NCBI RefSeq assembly: GCF_011759605.1
Contig: NZ_JAAOYX010000002.1
Span: 310,001 to 374,000 of the forward strand
Reading direction: 5' to 3'
From: Luteibacter sp. SG786
Lineage (GTDB): Bacteria > Pseudomonadota > Gammaproteobacteria > Xanthomonadales > Rhodanobacteraceae
Length of the DNA stretch: 64,000 bases
The translations under genes were made by a program, and so were the position numbers. Shown here in pieces: positions 1 through 7,139 of the stretch (positions within the stretch are counted from its first letter, which is position 1; the number at the start of each line of letters is the position of its first letter). The notes under the pieces were generated by a model, which was not told where the DNA came from, did not search any database, and saw only the letters and a program-made list of their open reading frames with translations.

Positions 1-84
1 TGGCCTGCGCCACCTGCTGACGGATACGCCGCCTCAACCTTGCCTGCGTCATCATCGAGGTTTCCGCCCTATCGGAGATCACGC

Positions 85-1032
85 ATGACGCTTCGCCAAC
101 TTGGCCGTTCGCCCTTGCAGGTGGCTCCCCTCGCCTTCGGGGGCAATGTGTTCGGATGGAGTGTCGATGAGCCCCGCTCGTTCGACCTCCTCGACGCTTT
201 CGTCGACCACGGTTTCAACCTGATCGACACCGCCGACGTCTACGAGGCGTGGGTGCCCGGCAACGAAGGCGGCGAGTCGGAAACGATCATCGGCAACTGG
301 CTGGCACGCAGCGGCAAGCGCGACAAGGTCGTGATCGCGACCAAGGTGGGCAAGTGGGCGCGATACCCGGGCCTGTCGCCGACGAATATCCGCGAGGCGG
401 TGGAAGATTCGCTGCGCCGGTTGCGCACGGATCACATCGATCTCTACCAGTCGCACGAGGACGACCCGAAGGTGCCGCTGGAGGAAACCCTGCGCGCGTT
501 CGACGACCTGGTAACGGCCGGCAAGGTGCGCGTCATTGGCGCGTCCAACTACGCGGCCACCCGGCTCGCCGACGCGCTGGACACCAGCACGTCGAAGGGG
601 CTCGCACGTTACGAGTCGATGCAGCCGGAGTACAACCTCATGGATCGCGCCGGCTTCGAAGATGCCTTGCAGGCGCTATGCGTGAAGGAACAGGTGGGCG
701 TCATCAGCTACTACTCGCTCGCCAGCGGCTTCCTCACCGGCAAATATCGGAGCGAGGCCGACCTCGCCAAGAGCACGGCACGCGGTGCACGCGTGAAGAA
801 CTACCTCGGCGAGCGCGGTTCGCGTGTCCTTTCCGCGCTGGACGACGTGGCCGCGGCGCACGGCGCCACGCCGGCACAGGTGGCCCTGGCGTGGACGATG
901 GCCCAGCCGGGCATCACCGCCACCATCGCCAGCGCCACATCGCGCGAACAACTCGACGAATTGGCGAAGAGCGCAACGCTCGCACTCACGGCGGCCGAGT
1001 TGACGAAGCTGCGCACGGCGAGCGACGCCTGA
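85..1032 (+). CDS. Aldo/keto reductase
   Basis: An NAD(P)H-dependent aldo/keto reductase of about 315 aa, likely reducing aldehydes or ketones in the cytoplasm; the substrate cannot be told from sequence. The fold is shown by DTADVYEAW (catalytic Asp and Tyr), the TKVG strand carrying the active-site Lys and the YQSHEDD segment with the catalytic His position. The C-terminal IASATSREQL stretch resembles the cofactor-binding end of the family. I chose the ATG at 85 (MTLRQLG) over an in-frame ATG at 40 because homologous proteins start near this motif and GGAG lies 9 bases upstream. The first 84 bases of the window hold nothing I can support. Confidence 0.9.
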   Translation: MTLRQLGRSPLQVAPLAFGGNVFGWSVDEPRSFDLLDAFVDHGFNLIDTADVYEAWVPGNEGGESETIIGNWLARSGKRDKVVIATKVGKWARYPGLSPTNIREAVEDSLRRLRTDHIDLYQSHEDDPKVPLEETLRAFDDLVTAGKVRVIGASNYAATRLADALDTSTSKGLARYESMQPEYNLMDRAGFEDALQALCVKEQVGVISYYSLASGFLTGKYRSEADLAKSTARGARVKNYLGERGSRVLSALDDVAAAHGATPAQVALAWTMAQPGITATIASATSREQLDELAKSATLALTAAELTKLRTASDA

Positions 1033-1040
1033 TTGGGGGA

Positions 1041-1934
1041 TCAGCCGCGCGGCTGCAGCAGGTCTTCGATGCCGGCGCGCCAGAACAGCTCGCGGCGCAC
1101 GCGGTCGGCGACGCCATTCACGATCTCGGCGCCGTCCTGGGACGGATCGACGTGCAAGCGGAAGGGCCGCTTGCCGAAGGGCATGTCCACCACCTCGACC
1201 ATTTTGCGCGCTACCTCGGCGGCGTCCGCGTCAGCCGGCTCCAGGGCTGCCAGCCCCTTGAGGATCTTGTCGGGCATGCCGGCGTACGGGCCTTCCATGT
1301 ATTCCACTTCGCGTGCCGTGTCGGCAGGCTTGCCGGCATGCACGAAGTGGTTCGTTCCCTTCGTGAACGCACCGGGCACCATGATGGAGGTCTCGATACC
1401 CCAGCGGGTGAGTTCGCCCGCGTAGCTCACCGCCAGCGAATCCATCGCCGCTTTCGCCGCGAAGTAAGGCGCGAGGAACGGCGGCGTTCCACCGCGTGTG
1501 CTGCTCGACGATACCCAGAGCAGCAGGCCGCGTCGCTGGCGGCGCATCGCGGGCAGCGCCGCACGGTTCACGCGCTGGGTCCCCAGCACGTTGACGTCGT
1601 AGAGCTGCGCGTATTGCTCCGCGGTGAAGGCCTCCGCCGGCCCGAAGACCATGTGCCCCGCGTTGTGCACGAGCACGTCGAGCCGGCCGTCGCGTTTCAG
1701 GATCTGTTCGATCGCGGCGTCGGCGGAGGCGTCGGAGGTCACGTCGAGTTCGACCACGCGCAGGTCGACGTTCCGTTCCTTCGCCTCCTTCAGGACGGCG
1801 TCCGCCTGGGCCGCATTGCGGCCCGCGATATCGCGCATGCTCGCGTACACGGTGTGGCCGGCGTCGGCGAGGGCGCGCGCGGTCAACAGGCCAAAGCCGC
1901 TGGAGGCGCCGGTGATGAGGATGATCTGCTTCAT
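1041..1934 (-). CDS. SDR family oxidoreductase
   Basis: A classical short-chain dehydrogenase/reductase of about 297 aa. The N-terminal TGASSGFG glycine-rich loop binds NAD(P), HNAG lies in the middle, and the catalytic YFAAK (Tyr-x3-Lys) is present after a Ser-rich strand (VSSSS). The start MKQIILITGASS is used; upstream extension of the frame reads through the neighbouring SDR gene out of frame and is not coding. It is 23 bases downstream of a second SDR gene on the same strand, so the two are probably co-transcribed and may be controlled by the divergent LysR regulator. The substrate is unknown. Confidence 0.88.
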   Translation of the reverse strand: MKQIILITGASSGFGLLTARALADAGHTVYASMRDIAGRNAAQADAVLKEAKERNVDLRVVELDVTSDASADAAIEQILKRDGRLDVLVHNAGHMVFGPAEAFTAEQYAQLYDVNVLGTQRVNRAALPAMRRQRRGLLLWVSSSSTRGGTPPFLAPYFAAKAAMDSLAVSYAGELTRWGIETSIMVPGAFTKGTNHFVHAGKPADTAREVEYMEGPYAGMPDKILKGLAALEPADADAAEVARKMVEVVDMPFGKRPFRLHVDPSQDGAEIVNGVADRVRRELFWRAGIEDLLQPRG

Positions 1935-1957
1935 GACGTATGGCTCCGCTTGAGAGA

Positions 1958-2701
1958 TCAGACGACGCCGCCGTTGGCGCGAAGCACCTGCCCGTTGATC
2001 CATGCGCCGTCCGGCCCGACGAGGAACGCGACGGCCGCCGCGATGTCCTCGGGCGTACCCAGACGCTCGAGCGGCGAGAGATTGGCGAGGCGGTCGATCA
2101 ATTCGTCCGACTTCCCATTGAGGAAGAGGTCCGTTGCAGTGGGACCGGGCGCGATGGCGTTCACCGTGATCTCGCGACCGCGCAGTTCGCGGGCAAGCAC
2201 CATGGTGGCGGCCTCGATCGCGGCCTTCGTAGCCGCGTAAGCCGCGTACCCGGGTTGCAGAAGACCGACGACACTGGAAGAGAAGTTGACGACGCGGCCG
2301 CCCTTGCGCAGGCGCCGAGCCGCTTCGCGCATGGTGTTGAAGCTGCCCTTCACGTTGATGTCGAACAGACGGTCGTAATCCTCTTCGGTCAACTCGGCGA
2401 TCGGTGCGAGTTGCATGACGCCGGCGTTGTTCACGAGCACATCCATCCCGCCGTAAACCTCTTCGACGGTGTCGAACAGGCGGCGGACATCGGCCGCCTT
2501 GGACACGTCGCCCTGCGCACTGATGGCCTGACCGCCGGCGGACTCGATGTCGCGCACGACGTTTTCGGCGGCCTGGGCGTTGCCGGCGTAGTTCACCACC
2601 ACGGTAAACCCGTCCCGGGCGAGGCGTTTGGCCACTGCGGCGCCGATGCCGCGCGAGGCGCCCGTGACGAGGGCGGTCCTGGTTTGGGTAGTCGCGTTCA
2701 T
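1958..2701 (-). CDS. SDR family oxidoreductase (FabG-like)
   Basis: A short-chain dehydrogenase/reductase of about 247 aa, the usual length for this family. TGASRGIG near residue 15 is the cofactor loop, NNAG follows, and YAAYAATKAA contains the Tyr-x3-Lys catalytic pair. The sequence resembles 3-oxoacyl-ACP reductase-like SDRs, but in this context it is more likely a general oxidoreductase. The ATG of MNATTQ at 2701 is preferred over an upstream in-frame ATG at 2746. It leads a two-gene unit with the following SDR and is divergent from a LysR regulator 113 bases away. Confidence 0.88.
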   Translation of the reverse strand: MNATTQTRTALVTGASRGIGAAVAKRLARDGFTVVVNYAGNAQAAENVVRDIESAGGQAISAQGDVSKAADVRRLFDTVEEVYGGMDVLVNNAGVMQLAPIAELTEEDYDRLFDINVKGSFNTMREAARRLRKGGRVVNFSSSVVGLLQPGYAAYAATKAAIEAATMVLARELRGREITVNAIAPGPTATDLFLNGKSDELIDRLANLSPLERLGTPEDIAAAVAFLVGPDGAWINGQVLRANGGVV

Positions 2702-2791
2702 GTCGATCCTCCGATTCCGGCGCCATTGCCGGGTGGAGATAAGCATGCGCGTTGTCCTGCAACGGATAATCGGCCAGAATTTGGCAATAGC

Positions 2792-2808
2792 ATTCCATCA
2801 GATGGAAT
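2792..2808. promoter_or_regulatory. 17-bp perfect palindrome, likely LysR operator
   Basis: ATTCCATC-A-GATGGAAT is a perfect 8-1-8 inverted repeat and contains the LysR-type T-N11-A core. It sits just upstream of the regulator start codon at 2815, between it and the divergent SDR genes, where an autoregulatory operator would be expected. Confidence 0.6.
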
Positions 2809-2814
2809 AATTAG

Positions 2815-3732
2815 ATGGCTCTGGACCGATTCGACACCATGCGGCTCTTCGTCCGGATCGTGGAACGGCGCAGTTTCACCCTCGCCGCGAACGACCTCGA
2901 CCTACCCCGCTCGACGGCGACCCAGGCCATCAAGCGCCTGGAAAGCCGTCTCGGCGTGCGCCTGCTGCAGAGGACGACGCGTCATGTGAGCCCCACCCTC
3001 GACGGCGAGGCCTACCATCGACGCTGCCTTGCCATCCTGGCGGACGTGGAAGACGCGGAGGCCGCATTCACGGACGCGCGGCCGACCGGGCTACTGCGCG
3101 TGGATGTGCAGGGCACCCTCGCGCGTACCTTCGTCCTTCCCGACCTGCCGGATTTCCTGGCCCGCTATCCGGGCCTGCGCGTGCATATCGGTGAGGGCGA
3201 CCGCCTTGTGGACCTCGTGCGCGAGGGCGTGGACTGCGTGCTGCGAGTCGGCGATCTCCACGACAGCAGCATGGTGGGCCGGCGCATTGCGATGCTGGAG
3301 GAAGTGACCTGTGCCAGCCCCGGTTACCTCGAGCGACATGGCACGCCGCACACCCTGGACGACCTCGATGGCCACGTTGCCATCGGCTTCGTGTCCACGG
3401 CCACCGGGAGCACCCTGCCGCTCGAGTTCGTGCACGGAGGCGAGGTGCGCAACGTCACGCTGCCGTCGGTCGTGACCGTTTCCGGTGCGGAGACGAACAC
3501 GATGCTCGCTCGTCTCGGCCTCGGCCTGATCCAGGTGCCGCTCTATCACGTGGCGAAGGATCTCGCCGACGGCACGCTGGTGCGTGTACTTCACGACCAG
3601 CCGCCGACACCCTCGCCCGTATCCCTGCTGTATCCGCACAGCCGCCAGCTTTCGCCACGTGTGCGCGTATTCATCGACTGGCTCGCCGGCACGTTCAGCG
3701 CACGTGCCGGCGAGGGCGTCACCGTGGTCTGA
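2815..3732 (+). CDS. LysR family transcriptional regulator
   Basis: A LysR-type regulator of 305 aa. The N-terminal winged helix-turn-helix (residues about 5-65, with SFTLAANDL and STATQAIKRLE) is followed by a substrate-binding domain to the C terminus. The variant is of the group often found next to short-chain dehydrogenases and other oxidoreductases. It is divergent from the SDR pair, which it most likely controls; the effector is unknown. The ATG lies 6 bases after the 17-bp palindrome, leaving almost no 5' leader, so autorepression by steric blocking is plausible. Confidence 0.9.
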   Translation: MALDRFDTMRLFVRIVERRSFTLAANDLDLPRSTATQAIKRLESRLGVRLLQRTTRHVSPTLDGEAYHRRCLAILADVEDAEAAFTDARPTGLLRVDVQGTLARTFVLPDLPDFLARYPGLRVHIGEGDRLVDLVREGVDCVLRVGDLHDSSMVGRRIAMLEEVTCASPGYLERHGTPHTLDDLDGHVAIGFVSTATGSTLPLEFVHGGEVRNVTLPSVVTVSGAETNTMLARLGLGLIQVPLYHVAKDLADGTLVRVLHDQPPTPSPVSLLYPHSRQLSPRVRVFIDWLAGTFSARAGEGVTVV

Positions 3733-3740
3733 CGCCATCG

Positions 3741-6551
3741 TCAGTCGACGATGCGGCCCTCCGTGTCCACGACGTGCAACGCGGGGAATTGTTGCCGCAG
3801 CTGGGCTTCGATACTGCTGCGGTCGCCGACGATCACCCAGGTTCTGCCTTGCGTGCGAAGAAGGTCCGCCAGCGCGCCGCTGACGCGCTCCGCGCTCAAC
3901 CCCCCAAGCACGGCAGGCAGCGTCTGCCAGAAGTCGTCGCGGCGCCCAAGCTTCACCGACATGGCAAGATTGGCCATCAATGCCTGGTCCGTTTGCAGCG
4001 CCGCCGTCAGCGAGCGCGCGAGGCCTGTGCGTACGCTGGCCACTTCCGTGTCCGAAAGGGGCGTGGAGCCGTCCACCAACGCGGATATTTCGCGGCGGAT
4101 CTCGGCGACAGCATCGGCCGTGCGATCGGCCTGGACCGGCGCGTGGACGGTGAACGTTCGCGGACCGCGTTGGCGGGACAGGCCACCCGCCACGCCGTAG
4201 CTCCACCCCTTGTCTTGCCGCAGGTTGGCATTCAGGCGTGAGCCCGGCAGGTCGGCGAACACCTGGCTTGCCAGATCGAGATTCAGGTCCTCGCTTGCCG
4301 GCGGGGCCAGTGAGCCGACCGCAATGTGTGCTTGCCGGGCGCCCGGCCGGTCGACGAGGTAAGCCATGTCGCCCGGCTCTCGCGTCACGGCATGCATCGG
4401 CGCGGACGGTATCGGCGCGACGGGAGGCACCCACTCTGCAAACGCGCTTTCGAGTTGGCGTGCGCCCTCCTCGTGCGTTACGTCCCCGACCATGACCACG
4501 GTGAGGTTGTCGGGCCGCAGGTAATCGCGGCGATAGGCGCCGGCCGCATTTGCGTCCAGTGCTTGCAGCGATTCGCGCGTGCCATGGGGAAAGGCCGCAA
4601 AACCATAGGGATGGCCTTCACCGAAAAGCAGGCGATTCATCAGCCCGTGGGCGAGGCCGAAGGAAGTCATCGCCCCCGTATCGGCTGCTGCCAGCCGCTG
4701 CGTTCGCACGCGATCGATGTCTTCCTGGCCGACGTCGTGGCGGATGGCATCGACCATGAGCGCAAGGCCGGCTTGCAGCCTATCGCGAGGCACGCGCAGG
4801 CCGACCGTGCATGCGTCGACCTCGCAACCGGTTTCGAACGTGGCGCCGAGACGATCTGCCTGCATCGTGGCGGCGCCTTCGAGCAATGACATGGTGAACA
4901 GCGCGGTGCCGGGCAGCCGCCCGAAGTCGCCGGCGCTGCCACCGCCAAACAGGAAGCGGACGCGCACGAACGGCGAACCGGTACGCTGCGTGGACACCAG
5001 CGTGGACCCACTGCGGAGTCGACGCCGGTGCACGGCGGGGAACGAGAATTCCGCGGCACTTTCGACGACGGGCGGCGGGACCTGGCGGTCGACCGCCCAC
5101 CCGTGCGAGGCGCGGAAGGCTCCGGTCGCCACGACCCCCGGTGCAGGTTGTCCTTCGGCGACGCCAAGGCCCGTGTCGGACGCATCTTCGGCCTCGGCAT
5201 CGAATCCTTCCGGCGCTGGCAGCACCGTCAGCGTGTAGCTGGGTTGAGTGAGCCAGGCCGCTGCCTCGCGGCGTACCGACTCGGCATCCGCGTGTGCCAT
5301 CCGTAACTGGACCACCCACTCCTCTCCCGGATCGTCGTGCAACGCCTGCCCCCGAGCCAGGCGTCGCGCCTTGGCATCCATACGCTCGGTTCCCGCCAGG
5401 AAAGCCGTGTTCTCCCGCACCTGTGCAAGGGCCATCTCGTCGCTATCCGGACCATTTGCCACGAACCGGCGCAACTCATCGTCGAGTGCCGATTCGACGG
5501 CCGCGGAATCTGCCCCTTCGGCCACATCGACGACCAGCCACAACATGCCGGCAAGCGCGAGGGACGGAACATACGCCGCGACGTCGCTGGCCACGCGGTC
5601 TTGTGTGACCAACCGGGCATGCAGGCGCGACGCGGTGCCGTCGCCCAGGATGCGCGCCGCCAGCCGCAAGCGAGCCGCGGCATCGGTCCCTGCCTGCGGG
5701 ATGGGCCACGCCCGGACGATGCGATGGGTGGCTACGTGGTCGTGCATCGTGCCGCGAGCCGCCACACGCAAAGGAACGACCCACGGCTGCTGTCGCACCA
5801 GGTCGGGGCCCGGCACCAGGTCGCCGAAGTAAGTCATGGCCTTTTCCCTTGCGGCTTCCGGCGCGATGTCCCCGGCCACCACCAGCGTGGCATTGGCGGC
5901 GCCGTAATGGTTCCGGAACCAGGAACGCGCGTCTTCGACGGTCAGGTTGTCGAGATCCGGCGCGTGACCGTCGACGTCATGGTGGTAGGGATGATTCGCT
6001 GGAAACAGATGACGGAGCAGGTGCGGGTGTGTACGTGCGTAAGGAAGGTCCAGCGTATCCCGATTCTCGTTACGGACGACCGCACGCTCGGTCGTCAGCC
6101 GCGCCTGGTCGAGTGGGCCGAGCAGATGCCCCATGCGATCGGACTCCAGCCACAACGCCCTGTCCAGTGCGACCGTCGGCACGGTGGCGTAGTACGCGGT
6201 GTGATCGAACGATGTATCGGCGTTGACGTTCCCGCCGCCCATGTCGTGCATTGCGTCGAGGAAGGGTGCGTTGTAGTGCTTCGACCCGCGGAACATGAGG
6301 TGTTCGAACAGGTGGGCGAAACCGGTGCGGCCGGCCGGCTCGTCGGCGGAACCCACGCGATACCACACGGCGAGCGACACGATCGGCGCGCTGTGGTCTT
6401 CATGCACGACGACCTTCAGGCCGTTGGGCAGGCGCAGGCTCCGGTAGGCAAGGACTTCCGCGGCAGACGCTGCGGGCCACACGGCCAACACGCCCAGCGA
6501 AGCGAATACCGCAACGCGCAACAGCGCGGTACCGGAAAAAGATGCGGTCAT
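3741..6551 (-). CDS. M16 family zinc metallopeptidase
   Basis: A two-half M16 (pitrilysin/insulinase-like) peptidase of 936 aa. A signal peptide ends near residue 31. The inverted zinc motif HLFEH is at residues 80-84, with the third ligand Glu about 78 residues later (RNEN, near 162). The second half carries the usual non-catalytic M16 repeat including the R/Y-type GWSYGV segment. It probably degrades peptides in the periplasm. A second M16 gene of similar length lies upstream on the same strand, with a small lipoprotein gene between. Confidence 0.92.
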   Translation of the reverse strand: MTASFSGTALLRVAVFASLGVLAVWPAASAAEVLAYRSLRLPNGLKVVVHEDHSAPIVSLAVWYRVGSADEPAGRTGFAHLFEHLMFRGSKHYNAPFLDAMHDMGGGNVNADTSFDHTAYYATVPTVALDRALWLESDRMGHLLGPLDQARLTTERAVVRNENRDTLDLPYARTHPHLLRHLFPANHPYHHDVDGHAPDLDNLTVEDARSWFRNHYGAANATLVVAGDIAPEAAREKAMTYFGDLVPGPDLVRQQPWVVPLRVAARGTMHDHVATHRIVRAWPIPQAGTDAAARLRLAARILGDGTASRLHARLVTQDRVASDVAAYVPSLALAGMLWLVVDVAEGADSAAVESALDDELRRFVANGPDSDEMALAQVRENTAFLAGTERMDAKARRLARGQALHDDPGEEWVVQLRMAHADAESVRREAAAWLTQPSYTLTVLPAPEGFDAEAEDASDTGLGVAEGQPAPGVVATGAFRASHGWAVDRQVPPPVVESAAEFSFPAVHRRRLRSGSTLVSTQRTGSPFVRVRFLFGGGSAGDFGRLPGTALFTMSLLEGAATMQADRLGATFETGCEVDACTVGLRVPRDRLQAGLALMVDAIRHDVGQEDIDRVRTQRLAAADTGAMTSFGLAHGLMNRLLFGEGHPYGFAAFPHGTRESLQALDANAAGAYRRDYLRPDNLTVVMVGDVTHEEGARQLESAFAEWVPPVAPIPSAPMHAVTREPGDMAYLVDRPGARQAHIAVGSLAPPASEDLNLDLASQVFADLPGSRLNANLRQDKGWSYGVAGGLSRQRGPRTFTVHAPVQADRTADAVAEIRREISALVDGSTPLSDTEVASVRTGLARSLTAALQTDQALMANLAMSVKLGRRDDFWQTLPAVLGGLSAERVSGALADLLRTQGRTWVIVGDRSSIEAQLRQQFPALHVVDTEGRIVD

Positions 6552-6643
6552 ACAAAACTCCCATGCAGTGGAGCATGGAAGTTAGGTGCCGGGCGGTGCG
6601 GATCCTATCGGTCGGTACCGCCCGCGCAGGTGGGGGTTGTGTA

Positions 6644-7051
6644 TCAGTTCTTGAGGGGCACGGTTTCGAAACCGCCCTGCGGCGTGGTGCTTGCCGGCGG
6701 CGGAGGCGGCGTGTCGCTTCGCGTCGGCGTCAGGTTGCGGCTGCCACAGGTGTACGCGCCCCAATCCTGCGAACCGTTGTTGGGCTCGCCCAGCGGCTTC
6801 ACCGTGTCGGCACCCATCTTCGCGGCTTCGTTGCGCGCCATGACTTCGAGTTCGTCGCGCACCTTGAGATCGTTGCGATCGACGGGACCGATACGGCTGG
6901 TGACCGAGACGGTGATCTTGCCTTGATCGCGGCAGCTGCCGACGTCGCCGTTCCACGCCGTGCGCACGTTGCGCGCGCTGTCGTCGAGCTTGATGCCCCA
7001 GTCGCAACCGGAAAGCGCGAGTGGAATGAGGAGGAAGAGGATCTTGCGCAT
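6644..7051 (-). CDS. DUF4156-like lipoprotein
   Basis: A 135-aa predicted lipoprotein: the short hydrophobic N terminus ends in the lipobox LSGC with the lipidated Cys at residue 16. The body with GSCRDQGKI and the segment MARNEAAKMGADTV resembles small DUF4156/YjeI-type envelope lipoproteins, whose role is unknown. It lies between two M16 peptidase genes on the same strand, 92 bases before the downstream one, so it may belong to the same envelope unit. Confidence 0.75.
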   Translation of the reverse strand: MRKILFLLIPLALSGCDWGIKLDDSARNVRTAWNGDVGSCRDQGKITVSVTSRIGPVDRNDLKVRDELEVMARNEAAKMGADTVKPLGEPNNGSQDWGAYTCGSRNLTPTRSDTPPPPPASTTPQGGFETVPLKN

Positions 7052-7101
7052 GGGAGGCTCCGGCAGAACGTTCGGTGCTTATGCTAACGGGGATGACCAT
7101 C

Positions 7102-7131
7102 GAGGCGCGATCCATCCACGGATCGCGCCTC
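7102..7131. terminator. Hairpin downstream of M16 gene
   Basis: A perfect 12-bp stem (GAGGCGCGATCC with its complement, 6-base loop) lies directly after the stop of the second M16 gene and before the lipoprotein gene. There is no T-run, so it may be a weak terminator or an mRNA-stabilising hairpin. Confidence 0.45.
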
Positions 7132-7139
7132 CCTTGCGT

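Noticed and set aside
1-84. Possible 3' end of an upstream gene
   Set aside because: A frame is open through the left edge to 87 but shows no recognisable protein; too short to support.
249-2240. Long plus-strand frame over the first reductase and SDR genes
   Set aside because: Composition is Arg/Gly/His-rich and it is antisense or out of frame to three genes with clear motifs.
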